Origin: Symsagittifera roscoffensis
Lineage: Eukaryota > Xenacoelomorpha > Acoela > Convolutidae
NCBI RefSeq assembly: GCF_963678635.1
Contig: NC_087070.1
Location: 15,195,840 to 15,259,839 of the forward strand
Reading direction: 5' to 3'
DNA: 64,000 nt
The position numbers and the translations under genes were made by a program. The notes under the pieces are model-generated. The model was not told the origin of the DNA, did not search any database, and worked only from the letters and a program-made list of their open reading frames with translations. Of this stretch, positions 44,399 to 53,890 are shown piece by piece. How positions within the stretch are numbered: position 1 is the first letter of the stretch; each line of letters opens with the position of its first letter.

Positions 44399-47355
44399 AA
44401 GTCGTTGGACATTGCCGTGATTACTCGATGGTCGTCATCTATTCCTGGTTTCAGTTTGAGTTGCCGACTGAAGTTGGACAGTTCCAACCCCAGCACTTCG
44501 TCCAACACTAACATGTGTAGCGCGTGGTCCTTGAACCCTCTCATCGCGTTTGAGATATCTGACCATACTGCAGGCAGTTCAGCCTTAAGTGGCCTCAGGT
44601 TCTCCATTTCTATCATGCGATTCGGGGCTGATATGATCACATCATATTTTCCTTCCGAAAGTAAGGCTACCATTGCATACACAAATTTCAGTCCATCCGG
44701 GAGATGTGCATATCCCGGAGACAACGCAAATACTACTCTCAACGCCACTTTATTGAATGACCCTTCCTTCGTCGCATCCACCACTTCACCCATCGACTCC
44801 AGGATGTCTTTTATCGCTGGCCATACTGCGTTTTCTGCTGTTGCAGGATCTCTGAGCCTGCTCAGAAAACCTCTACTGTGCAGATGGTCATTGATGCCAG
44901 CAAACACAATCGTTATCGGGTTCATTTCTGTCTGCCTTTGTACCCCTATAGCCAATGACACTGATTGCAATAGGTCTAGGTCAACTGCGGCCAGCATTAT
45001 GACGTCCGGCCAAAACAAAGACTTAGAGGTGTACACGAACTCTGAATTCGCTACTACCATGATTTTGGCCTTTCTCATCTCTGCTTTGTCGTAGGCGGCG
45101 AAGATGGTCTCATTTTTCTTCATCGCTGTCAATCCGCCATATCTCTGGGCATCACCATCTTGGTTCACTAGTTTTGGGTACACCCTCTCCTTCACATGAC
45201 CAGGTGGTGTCGTCAGTTGCCTAAATATCTTCACGTGTTGTCCAATCGGCGCTCTCGCCGTCAGGAATCTTCCTGGTCTTTCTTCACGATTCCTCTCATC
45301 ATGGTTCAATCTCACATCTTGCAACGGTCTTGCATTCACAGGTCCCATTGTGTTGTTGGAGGGCAGTCCCTCCAAGTCGGCAAATCTCAAGGCCGTCGGG
45401 GAACTGAAATTTATGCTAGCGGCTATCAACCAGTCTACGCCGGTTATCGAGTACAATCTGCTGACGGATAGCGTCGCTCCATTCAGCATCCTCCTTGCAT
45501 CTTCGATGAAGCTCACTCTCTGTAGGTCCAGCTTCATTAGTTCGTCTTTGTATATATGCCAAGGAGACGGTATGGATCGCGACCACATCAATGAGCCTCT
45601 GCTCGGTCTCTCCTCTCGACTGGTACTCGTCGTCTCCGATCTAGTGTCCGATCTAGATGTGCCTGCTACTTCTTCGATTGGTTGGTTGACAGGTCCTATC
45701 CTTCTCCCAGGATGAATTGTCCTCCTCATCGGTGCTTCTCCCAACCGATCCTGTACGTCTGTTCTTCGACCTGGTTCACCGGAGCTTTGTTGCCGGTAAT
45801 TTGTGACGGCTGGGACCGTACCCAAGCGTGTTTCCAGGTTAGGAGGCACAAAGGTGGTGATCACCGTATCACTCACCGTTCCCTCTTCCTTCAGCACTCC
45901 TGTGTCAAAGAGTTCTGCTTCCAGCTCATCCAACTGTTCTTGGAAGACTCGATTCAACCAAGCTTGTCCTTCGACACTGTCGAAGTGTATGCCATCTGTG
46001 GTCAGTCTGGCTTGATCCATGGCTCTCAATTCATGTTCAATGTCCATGAGGATCATTCTTCCGGCATTTCGATTTGCTAGGTTTCTCAAGATGTTGTTCC
46101 ACCTCATGACTCCCTCGTTGTGCCTTCTTCCTGATGCTGTCAGGCTTCTTGCGTTCATTGGCACTGTGCAAACGGTCAGTACCGCGCAACTGAACTTCTG
46201 CCAGAGAGTAGTGAACAAACAAACCATCATTGATTCCCACAGTGCTTCCTGCTCATCTGATCCTCTGGAGATATCATTCGTCCCAACTAAGATCATCACA
46301 TTGGGTATCTTCCCTGGATTCATCAGCTCCACCATGCGATATAATTGGGCAATCGTCGCGCCTCCAAAGGCCATCACCGTGGTGACCCATGAGGTCCTCA
46401 AATTCGACAGCACTCTGACTAAGCTGTCTCCCAATATCAGGTGAGATGTCCCGAGTGGTGGTTGCTGCAGGTTCACAGCCGGGCTCCAGGTAGCTCGATT
46501 GAAGCAGGCCCTCGGATCTGTCTCCGGAACTCCCGTGAAATTATACTTCAATTGATTATTCTTCTGCACGTCTATTACACGAGACACTTTCTTCGCTGGC
46601 ATCTTCCTTACTTTCCTCTCTGAGATTCTCGAGTTCCCCATGAGTGGTGTCACGTTACTCATCCCTTGTCTGATTACTGTCTGGGAGAGTTGTACTCTGT
46701 CCGTATCGTCAATCGTTCCATAGGGTGCAGTCACCCCGGAACCTGGTGCATTCTTGTTAGCGACCAATCGTCCAGCTGTCTCTATCAGTTTTCTCACTGT
46801 CTGTTCTACGACGGGATCACCCAAGGTGTCACTAGGATCCGGGATTGTTACTCGGTTCGTCTCTGCTGGGAGCCGTGTCTCCGTTGTTTGACTCATTTCT
46901 CGAGGTGTCAAGAGCTCCATCGGGGACTGCCCACGAGGAATATCCCTTGCAGGTATCACTTTCTCAATGGACGTCGTCAACGCCGCCTGTTCCGATCGCT
47001 CTTTGTATTCCTGCCTTAAGCGTTCGATCTCTTGACCCTGTTTTTTGTTGCAGTCTTCAAACAACTTTCTCCACATGTCCCGGTCTTCCTCCATCGCCAG
47101 CATGGTCTTCGTCATATCGTCTAACTCCTTCTTCGTACTTCTCAGCTGATCGTTCATCTCGTCCAGATCTTGTATGGTTTGGTTCGTCTGAACCTTCTGT
47201 GTTACTTTCGCCCTTTTTGGTGGCACAGCTGCTCTCAGTGGTGAACCAGACGAGGTCGCCTCGCTGTTCATCTCCCGATGCATTCTCGTCAGCCCAGGTT
47301 TAGGCTTAGAGGGCATTGGCATCTCACCTGGTTGGTAAGTCCTAGAACTTCCCAA
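44377..47355 (-). CDS. SGNH/GDSL hydrolase with coiled coil (giant accessory protein)
   Basis: 992 codons. Residues ~57-125 form a Glu/Lys/Leu-rich coiled coil. Residues 305-470 are an SGNH hydrolase with every catalytic block: LILGDSL (Ser311), FGGAT (Gly332, block II), VGTND (358-361) and TTDGIHFD (Asp454, His457). A Pro/Arg/Thr/Ser-rich linker follows (500-595). Residues ~760-930 look like a second, degenerate SGNH fold: IMVVANSEF where GDS would be, then IVFAGINDH as block III. The start lies in another frame at 47654. SGNH enzymes hydrolyse ester or acetyl groups; the substrate here is unknown. The position after pol is that of env in retroviruses, but there is no signal peptide or transmembrane anchor. 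Confidence 0.85.
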   Translation of the reverse strand: MGSSRTYQPGEMPMPSKPKPGLTRMHREMNSEATSSGSPLRAAVPPKRAKVTQKVQTNQTIQDLDEMNDQLRSTKKELDDMTKTMLAMEEDRDMWRKLFEDCNKKQGQEIERLRQEYKERSEQAALTTSIEKVIPARDIPRGQSPMELLTPREMSQTTETRLPAETNRVTIPDPSDTLGDPVVEQTVRKLIETAGRLVANKNAPGSGVTAPYGTIDDTDRVQLSQTVIRQGMSNVTPLMGNSRISERKVRKMPAKKVSRVIDVQKNNQLKYNFTGVPETDPRACFNRATWSPAVNLQQPPLGTSHLILGDSLVRVLSNLRTSWVTTVMAFGGATIAQLYRMVELMNPGKIPNVMILVGTNDISRGSDEQEALWESMMVCLFTTLWQKFSCAVLTVCTVPMNARSLTASGRRHNEGVMRWNNILRNLANRNAGRMILMDIEHELRAMDQARLTTDGIHFDSVEGQAWLNRVFQEQLDELEAELFDTGVLKEEGTVSDTVITTFVPPNLETRLGTVPAVTNYRQQSSGEPGRRTDVQDRLGEAPMRRTIHPGRRIGPVNQPIEEVAGTSRSDTRSETTSTSREERPSRGSLMWSRSIPSPWHIYKDELMKLDLQRVSFIEDARRMLNGATLSVSRLYSITGVDWLIAASINFSSPTALRFADLEGLPSNNTMGPVNARPLQDVRLNHDERNREERPGRFLTARAPIGQHVKIFRQLTTPPGHVKERVYPKLVNQDGDAQRYGGLTAMKKNETIFAAYDKAEMRKAKIMVVANSEFVYTSKSLFWPDVIMLAAVDLDLLQSVSLAIGVQRQTEMNPITIVFAGINDHLHSRGFLSRLRDPATAENAVWPAIKDILESMGEVVDATKEGSFNKVALRVVFALSPGYAHLPDGLKFVYAMVALLSEGKYDVIISAPNRMIEMENLRPLKAELPAVWSDISNAMRGFKDHALHMLVLDEVLGLELSNFSRQLKLKPGIDDDHRVITAMSNDLWFRAME

Positions 47356-47654
47356 TCCATCTCATTCGCCAAGTCACTCCCTGAGAGAGCCCCGTTTCTC
47401 CACCTCATCACTCTCATGTTCGGGCGGTCTAGTACTCCTCTTTCTCCATATGCTGCCATCAACAGGACTTCCGTGGGGCGGTCCCCACGGTTGTCGTGCC
47501 CCAAGATGCTGATCAGGGCGGTCAGCAACATGACCATCTCTGGGTCCTCCAGAGCGAAGTCTCGTTCGATCAGCCGACGATAGATCGCATCTACCATCGG
47601 TCCTACATATGCCTCGGCCAGGTCCATCAATTCATCCAGGTTGAAGTTGTCCAT
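47289..47654 (-). CDS. N-terminus of giant accessory protein
   Basis: ATG at 47652-47654 opens 121 codons beginning MDNFNLDELMDLAEAYVGPM, an acidic helical start, followed by LLTALISILGHDNRG and YGERGVLDRPNMRVMRWRNGALSGSDLA. The frame overlaps the 992-codon frame by 66 bp. A one-base shift in the MDWEVLG region (about 47360) would fuse them. This ATG is the only good start upstream of the SGNH domain, and the preceding ~400 bp contain no extension. Confidence 0.65.
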   Translation of the reverse strand: MDNFNLDELMDLAEAYVGPMVDAIYRRLIERDFALEDPEMVMLLTALISILGHDNRGDRPTEVLLMAAYGERGVLDRPNMRVMRWRNGALSGSDLANEMDWEVLGLTNQVRCQCPLSLNLG

Positions 47655-48049
47655 TCTATTCTTTTCAAGTTTGATTCGATTCTTTGACTCAAGTGAGTGA
47701 TTTAAATGATCAATCAGGATCTAGAAAAGAAATCACGAATGTCACACTTGTCAGTTTCACCTTAACATATATCGTTAAAATTTGCTTAAAACAGTTCAGA
47801 TAAAAAGATATTTATCCTAAAATTTATTAAAATCAATTGGTTTCTAAAATTTTGGAATTCGACCTAAGATTGGACAGTCCAAACTTTGGATCTATTCCCA
47901 AGATCGTCATTTAGTTGTTCATGGTCACTAACGCCTACTTACCCATGATCTTAATAACCTAACACATAACATAACATAACATAACATAACACACATATCA
48001 CATATTACATGCAACTTGGTCTTTGACCTAACACACTTTCGCACATCAC
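47655..48049 (-). other. spacer between pol and accessory ORF, with ATAAC microsatellite
   Basis: AT-rich spacer of 395 bp. (ATAAC)5 lies at 47966-47990 with imperfect flanks. No coding potential is seen. The spacer should contain a promoter, splice acceptor or re-initiation signal if the downstream protein is expressed; I cannot identify one with confidence. Confidence 0.6.
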
Positions 48050-51000
48050 TCAGCCTATACTTAAATAATATTTCTTATGTAGATATACTTGTATGTTCGT
48101 ATCAGAGAATATCACGTGTACAAGCGCGTACAATTCCCGAGGATGCAGTCTTCCTCTATTTGAATCGTACACTGGAAGCGAGAGCTCCTTCACGTCCATT
48201 TCCACAAGGAAGTCCCTCAGCCTCGTCAAAGACAAGACTAGGTTTTCTGGGTCCACGTGCTGCTTCTCTGTCGCCCTCGTTACCAAGAAGCATAAGTACT
48301 TTCCCGGTATCTGCGACACCGCCGGAGGTAAGGCTGCTACGCCCCCTATCCCTGGTCTTTGCTTCCAAAGGAATTCCACGTTTTTGTATTCTCTCTTAAA
48401 GTCTGCCGCTAGCGCTGTCCTAAAACTCATGTCTGCGGTGATTGCTATCGCACATGTTCTGTTTGTGAGTATGAAATCACTGTCTGTTACTATTATGTTA
48501 CTAGAATATTCATTTGGTAAATTAAAATATGACTCAACTACCCTGCCTATATCAGGTTTCTTAGGTTCTGCGCCTGTTTCTGCTTCTAAGTCTCCTGTTT
48601 CTCTTGCTATTCTCAATTTTTTTATTATCAAGTTTTCAGTGTGGGTAAGTCCTACCCCCACTCCCCGGACAAAAATATCCATCGGCGTCCTCGTCGATCG
48701 CATACCGGGTATTAAGTCAAGGTTAGAAGCTGGAATGAGAAGTTGTCCTTCCTGGCCAGCCCAGGAAGGATCGTCTCGTTCAGTCTTGATGTATTTCATG
48801 CTTTCACAATCTACGTCTTGAATCGTGACGCTGGTCTTCTCTGGATCCGAGGTCATTTCATTCAGCCACTCTAAGACACGCAGGTTCCTCTGGTCTTGTT
48901 CATATGACTGCTGTTGCTCATCGTCAAATTCTACCTCGGGTTTCGACCAGTCGTCAACCCACTCATCGTTGTGATCATTGACTATGTCAATGTCTTGTGA
49001 CACAGTTATTTCCTCTAAACCCACTACTTCCTCCACTATTTTCTTTAGATCTATCCTATCCACTACAAAGTCGTCACCGTAAGGATTGTATTTCTTTCTT
49101 GGTCTCGTCCCGTCCTTCTGACGAGTCTGCATCGTGAACGGAAGGTCCGGTTCGAAGTTCTTGGGAACCTCTGTCTGTTCGGGATCCTGCCAATCTTCCT
49201 CTGCGTAGGGTAAGGTTTCATCGTCCACTTCGATCTGTTCGTTTGGATCCAGGTCCAATGGTGTATCCGTACCTTCCTCTACGACCTCGTTTCCATCGTT
49301 CTTCTCCCTGGTGCCTTTTTCATTGACCTCACAAGCAGGATCCATCATTAGATAATCCCCTTCTTCCATGTCTGCAGGTATACACCAGTCTTCTGTCGAT
49401 GGATTGTGTGGCTTGATGTTCTCGTAGTGGGCGGCTCGGCCAGTACTCAGTCTATAAAAGCGTCCCTCCTGGTGCACCTCCTTAATCATGAAGGGTCCCC
49501 TCCATTTCTTTAGAAGTTTCTTTGTCCCTTTCGGTGGTATAACGTTCTGAAATACCCATACGTAGTCTCCCACCGAGTAAGCCTTTGCACCAGCTGCTTT
49601 CTTGTCGAATCTTTTCCTCTGCCTTGCCTGTGCCTGCTGAATGTTTCGTCTACACAAATCGTTCAATTCCTGTTGGCGTTTGATCACATCCCTCACGTAG
49701 ACCTGTGGGGACGTTTTCTTTCCCTCATATTCTGGGTAGAAGAATGTCAAGGGTAAAGACTTCTCGTGTCCCGTCAGCATCATGTGTGGACTAACTCCAG
49801 TGGTGGAGTGTTGCGTGCTATTATAAGCTCCCATCACCTGTGGAAGGTATCTGTCCCAATCGGTCATGTACCTGGAACAATATACCCTCAGCATCGACAC
49901 TAACGTCCTATTCTGTCTTTCCACTAAGCCATTCGTCTGAGGATGGTATGTCGTGGAGTGAGCCTGAGCGACTTGTGACCGTCTCATAAGCTCTTTTGTA
50001 AGCTCGCCTACGAAAGCCGTTCCATTGTCCGATTGAAACGTCATTGGACAACCATGTCTTGCTATCCACGTATTGATCAGGTGGTCGCATGTCTCTTCCG
50101 CCGAGGCAGTTATGCAGGGCACGGCCTCTGCATACTTCGTGAAGTGATCTATCATGACTAAGACTTGGTTGTAACCGCTGTCTGTCATGCATATCTTCTG
50201 GTGATCTATCTGCACCACCTCGTTGAATTCAGACGACTCAATCGATTGTAAAGGAAATCGCAACTTCCTTGGATCCTTGACCTGTTGGCATGACAGGCAG
50301 GCTGTTACCCATTTCTCACATGCCTTTTTCATTCCAGGCCACTCAAAGCGCTTCAGGATCCTCTGATACACTTTGTCGATCCCTTGATGGCCCATCTGAT
50401 CATGCGACCTGAATAATAGTTCTGTCTGATAGAGTTGCGGCAACACTATCGCGTTATATTTGTATAATACCTTGTCTTCTTCTCTTCTCCTGCAAGCCAC
50501 GATCCCGTCCTTGTTCAGATATAATCTCCCCTCCTTCTGCATGAAGTATTGTCTCAGGATCCTATAGCTGTCTTCTTCTAGGTCACCTTTGTCAGGTGCA
50601 CCGTTTTCTATCCACCTTTTTAGGTTGCTTGTCATGCGATCATTTCTCTGCGCCCTTAGAAGGTCCGAGAGTCTGTATCTCGCCTTCAAGTACGTCTTCA
50701 TGACTCTCATCTGACTATTCAGCTCGTTGGGCTGATGTGTGTCTTCTTCCATTTTAACGCACCAAATCTTCGCCAACGGTTGTGTTTCTTGCTGAAACGG
50801 CTGAAGATCAGTCCTGACTACCTCTTTCTGCGGCAACAGGCTTATCGAACGTTTCGATACTGCTATCGTTTCTAAGTCATCCGCTGCGTTGTCAAAGACT
50901 CTTTCGCTTGGTATTGGGTAGCGATCACTGTCAGGATCCTGGTACACTTCTCTGTCCAGGTCCCTTGCCCGAGTTTCCACTAGTAGCGTGTGTATCGCTA

Positions 51001-51802
51001 GTTCTGACAGTTCTGATCCCGAGGTCGAATTCCTGTCGGAATAGGTATCCATTCCTGAGTTTCGGGAATCATCATCCGTCGAAGGTGTTGTGCTGGAGAA
51101 TGCACGCTCCTCCAGATCATGTCTGTATTTCCTTCGCATCCATCTGAACTCCCCGGACAAAACCTTGTTCTCTAGGTCCTGTTTCTCATCAGGAATTTTC
51201 TCGTCTATCTCGGACTCCCCGGACAAATTCACTTGTCCCGGGTGTTGATCTTGTGATCGCTGGTTTTTCTCCTTATCCTTCTCCCCGGACAAATAGTCTT
51301 GCAGCAGATTTTGTTCTACAACTTCACCCTCTTTATCCCGGTCTACAGAGGTGACAGTTTTCTTTTGCTTGCCGCTCTCCTGTCCTTTCTGTCCGTAAGA
51401 AGTACTGGTTAAAATCTCTTGGGGTATTGAGGATACTAGTTGCTGAACTATTGTCCTACAATCCCTCTCGTTCTCTTCGTGTTGTCGTCTGGACGGCATG
51501 ACCTTGACCTTCTCACTGACTGTTAGCGATGTCACTGCTGCTGTCCACTCGGGGTTATCTCTGGTCACTTCTCTTTCTAACAATCCACCCAGCATCCGCA
51601 TCACTTGGGGTGTGACTTGCACCGTTTTATCCAATAATGAGAGGCTGTTTATATTCATGCGAGAGAGTTCTTGCTGGACCAGGTTCGAGCGCAGCAACAG
51701 ATCCAATGGGACCGGGTCCTCCCTTGACAGGATCTTTATCTCGGCTGCTTTCTCTACAGGTAACTCAGGATGCCCTGGAATTGGATGTCCAGACTTATCC
51801 AA
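48050..51802 (-). CDS. integrase-macro domain portion of pol
   Basis: 1,250 open codons, continuing pol in frame beyond a TAA at 51827. Residues 1-400 are a charged linker with three LSGE repeats (171, 193, 215). The integrase follows: HHCC zinc site (His467, His472, Cys502, Cys505) and the catalytic core Asp533 (QIDH), Asp592 (SDNG), Glu628 (GLVERQN) with exactly 35 residues between the last two. A C-terminal DNA-binding part has GDYVWV and WRGPFMI. After an acidic linker, residues ~1105-1245 align with the macro domain of the TARG1/ALC1 type: LAADFKREYKNVEFL, a GGVAALP strand, YLCFLVTRATEK, LSLTRLRDFL, LSLPVYDSNRGRL and TNIQVYLH. Glycine-rich binding loops and the Lys/Asp pair used by TARG1 are not conserved. 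Stop at 48050. Confidence 0.9.
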   Translation of the reverse strand: MDKSGHPIPGHPELPVEKAAEIKILSREDPVPLDLLLRSNLVQQELSRMNINSLSLLDKTVQVTPQVMRMLGGLLEREVTRDNPEWTAAVTSLTVSEKVKVMPSRRQHEENERDCRTIVQQLVSSIPQEILTSTSYGQKGQESGKQKKTVTSVDRDKEGEVVEQNLLQDYLSGEKDKEKNQRSQDQHPGQVNLSGESEIDEKIPDEKQDLENKVLSGEFRWMRRKYRHDLEERAFSSTTPSTDDDSRNSGMDTYSDRNSTSGSELSELAIHTLLVETRARDLDREVYQDPDSDRYPIPSERVFDNAADDLETIAVSKRSISLLPQKEVVRTDLQPFQQETQPLAKIWCVKMEEDTHQPNELNSQMRVMKTYLKARYRLSDLLRAQRNDRMTSNLKRWIENGAPDKGDLEEDSYRILRQYFMQKEGRLYLNKDGIVACRRREEDKVLYKYNAIVLPQLYQTELLFRSHDQMGHQGIDKVYQRILKRFEWPGMKKACEKWVTACLSCQQVKDPRKLRFPLQSIESSEFNEVVQIDHQKICMTDSGYNQVLVMIDHFTKYAEAVPCITASAEETCDHLINTWIARHGCPMTFQSDNGTAFVGELTKELMRRSQVAQAHSTTYHPQTNGLVERQNRTLVSMLRVYCSRYMTDWDRYLPQVMGAYNSTQHSTTGVSPHMMLTGHEKSLPLTFFYPEYEGKKTSPQVYVRDVIKRQQELNDLCRRNIQQAQARQRKRFDKKAAGAKAYSVGDYVWVFQNVIPPKGTKKLLKKWRGPFMIKEVHQEGRFYRLSTGRAAHYENIKPHNPSTEDWCIPADMEEGDYLMMDPACEVNEKGTREKNDGNEVVEEGTDTPLDLDPNEQIEVDDETLPYAEEDWQDPEQTEVPKNFEPDLPFTMQTRQKDGTRPRKKYNPYGDDFVVDRIDLKKIVEEVVGLEEITVSQDIDIVNDHNDEWVDDWSKPEVEFDDEQQQSYEQDQRNLRVLEWLNEMTSDPEKTSVTIQDVDCESMKYIKTERDDPSWAGQEGQLLIPASNLDLIPGMRSTRTPMDIFVRGVGVGLTHTENLIIKKLRIARETGDLEAETGAEPKKPDIGRVVESYFNLPNEYSSNIIVTDSDFILTNRTCAIAITADMSFRTALAADFKREYKNVEFLWKQRPGIGGVAALPPAVSQIPGKYLCFLVTRATEKQHVDPENLVLSLTRLRDFLVEMDVKELSLPVYDSNRGRLHPRELYALVHVIFSDTNIQVYLHKKYYLSIG
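48065..48490 (-). other. macro-domain-like module at the pol C-terminus
   Basis: Residues ~1105-1245 of the integrase frame. The alternating beta/alpha pattern and the order of strands follow a single-domain macro protein from the ILTNR strand to the IQVYLH strand. At the position of the usual GxGIA loop it has RTALA, and at GCGLD it has SNRGR, so ADP-ribose binding or hydrolysis may be lost or altered. Confidence 0.65.
51148..51291 (-). repeat. three internal copies of the polypurine-tract motif
   Basis: TGTCCGGGGAG occurs on the minus strand at 51148-51159, 51214-51225 and 51281-51291. A fourth copy in pol lies at 48660-48671. It is identical to the sequence at the 3' polypurine tract (38102-38113). 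Three copies are read as LSGE in the protein; the one at 48660 is in another frame (FVRGV), so protein-level constraint does not explain all of them. Confidence 0.8.
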
Positions 51803-51826
51803 CCATCTCGTTAAGGGAAGCGCTTC

Positions 51827-52702
51827 TTAAGTTTCTTTGTCCAGAAACGAGAATCCCTCCTTTACTTCCGCCTGATTGGCCTGCTTCTGCTCCAATCTTT
51901 CATAGAACTCAGTTTTCTTACTGAGGCTGTCAGCATTCTGGTGTTTATCACGCATCCTATGTTCGATTATCATATGGTAGCCATCCAGTCTCACTATCCA
52001 TCTACCAATATAACTCTGATCCATCGAGTAGGTCTTCAACCAGGATAACGCTCTGTTGTCTACGCGTAACTTGAAGGGAGCGCTCCCCAAGTATGCACGG
52101 TACTTCTCCACGAAGGTGACTACTGCAAACATTTCTGCTTTTGGTGCGCCATATTTCATCTCTGTGTCACTCAAGACTTTGCTGCCGTATGCAATGGGAC
52201 GGAGAACTGTTCTTCCGTTCCATTCTTGCTCTTGATGCAATATTCCTGAGATGGCCACCACCGATGCGTCTGTGTCGAGAACATACATGCCCTTTTTTGT
52301 AGGCATGCCCAGCACTGGCGCTTCGCACAGCTCCCGCTTTATGTTCTCGAAGGCAACCTGTGCCTCATCGTTCCATTCGAACTTCTTCCCCTTGTTGCGC
52401 ATCAGCTTCTGCATCGGGTACACCTTGTCCGCCTATCCTTTTATGAATTCTCGGTAGTAATTGGCAAACCCTAGGAAGCTCATGAGCTGTGTGTCCGTTC
52501 TTGGAGCTTTCCATGTCATCACTGCTTCTACTGCTTCCGGATCTGGCCTCACACCATGCCTGTCCACCATTCTTCCCAGGTACTTGATCGAATCCCTAAG
52601 GATTTCACATTTCGATGGTTTGCATTTCAAGCCTGCTCTTAAAGGTTTTCGGGTAGCGGGTTTTAAAACTCGTAGATTCACTAGTCGACGTTGTCCGAAC
52701 AA
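51827..52702 (-). pseudogene. RT C-terminal remnant and RNase H of pol
   Basis: The sequence starts abruptly in the RT connection (AGLKCKPSKCEIL, IKYLGRMVDRHGVRPDP, LMSFLGFANYYREFIKG), which in Ty3/gypsy RTs follows the YxDD palm. An in-frame TAG at 52433-52435 stands where the family has Tyr. RNase H follows: VLDTDAS (Asp), KAEMFAVV (Glu), LRVDNRALSWL (Asp) and HQNADSLSK (Asp). A TAA at 51827-51829 stops the frame, which then continues into the integrase frame without a shift. gag, protease and RT motifs 1-5 are absent. The upstream boundary near 52650 is probably a deletion junction joining leader to RT. Confidence 0.9.
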
Positions 52703-53860
52703 CTATTTTTACTGTCCTAACTCAAAGATTTCAAAAAATTTTCTGATTTTATAGTGCTTCTTACTATCAAAAAATGGGAAAATTTGGTTTTTGGTACCAA
52801 ACTAGTTCCAACCACTTCCGAACTAAAGTTAACCGGTTCTACCTATTACAGTAGTGCAGTTACGATGTAAAACACTAACTTAGCGCTTTTTTCCGTTTCA
52901 AAAAATATCGATATATCAAAAATCGCGACTTGTGGGGGGATCAAAATATCGCTATTTTGACCCTAAAAACCGGTCTGTTTTCGTTGTTTTTCACTGAAAA
53001 ACGATATAAGACTATTAATATAGGCTATAAAAGTAATAATATTAGTAATACTATACCCCTCCGGGTTTGTTTATTATCCGAATTGAGGTGCTTAACTCGG
53101 ATATTCGCAGTTCGGTGAAGGGTCACTACAGTGCAGCACTGTCGAGCCCCCCACAGATTACTATCTTACTTTTTGTACCAAAAGGGATACAAAACTTGTT
53201 AACGATACCCAACAGTCGATTGTTGTTGTCGTTGAGCCCCTTCTTGTTGCTCCTTGTACTGCTTGCCGGATCGGTCTTCACCCAGGACCCTTCCGAATTG
53301 AGCGCAAATCAGCTGACCCTTCCGGATTGAGCGCAATTTGTCATTAACGTGCTTAAATGCTCAAATAACCCTACAGTACAAGCCTCACAAACGGGCTACA
53401 AAATTGATCGTAACAATCCTAACTGATATAAATGCCTGTAACAACAATATATCTATCAACAACAAACGGGGGGGGGGGTTGAATCACATCTTGTCTGGGG
53501 GGATGATTTCTACTGATTTTTTACTTTTTTACTGTTTTTGGTTTTTTCGGTTATTTTTTATGTTTTTTGTTTTCTTGGGTACTATACTACTTTTTGTTTG
53601 GTTTTGCTTATATCTTTAAGTGTTTTTGGTCACAAACCACTCAGGGGATGAGGGGTTCATGATTCCCCCCACCCTTCCTGGTTCGTGAATTTTCGGTCCT
53701 AACTAGGTTAAAAAACTATTCACGGTAATCCGGAAGGCTTCCGCGTTCCGAACTACCCTTCCGCCCCGGCAGTTTAGGCCTATTAAGGGCGTTAATGTGA
53801 GCATCCGCTCGGCGCGGAGTGCTCGTTAACGGTTCCGGCGGTCATGATGTTATGAAAGAA
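52703..53860 (-). other. 5' leader of the LTR element
   Basis: About 1.2 kb between primer site and pol remnant, without a long frame. It includes a G9 run at ~53470, repeats of CTTCCGRATTGAGCGCAA at ~53290-53335, and ACAGTCGATTGTTGTTGTCG. Diverged copies of this leader are found at 55670-56420 and 59500-60410. Confidence 0.75.
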
Positions 53861-53878
53861 TAACACCCAGGAGCGCCA
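53861..53878 (-). promoter_or_regulatory. putative tRNA primer-binding site
   Basis: The minus strand reads TGGCGCTCCTGGGTGTTA, starting 12 nt after the 5' LTR end. The leading TGG complements a tRNA CCA end. I cannot name the tRNA. A related sequence, TAACACCCAGGAACGTC, is kept in the relic at ~60376. Confidence 0.5.
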
Positions 53879-53890
53879 TAAAAACATACA

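Noticed and set aside
44377-47654. Retroviral-type envelope glycoprotein
   Set aside because: The position fits, but there is no signal peptide, furin-like site, fusion peptide or transmembrane anchor; SGNH and coiled-coil features point elsewhere.
48093-48821. Plus-strand 242-codon frame opposite the macro domain
   Set aside because: It is antisense to a strongly supported coding region and has no motif.
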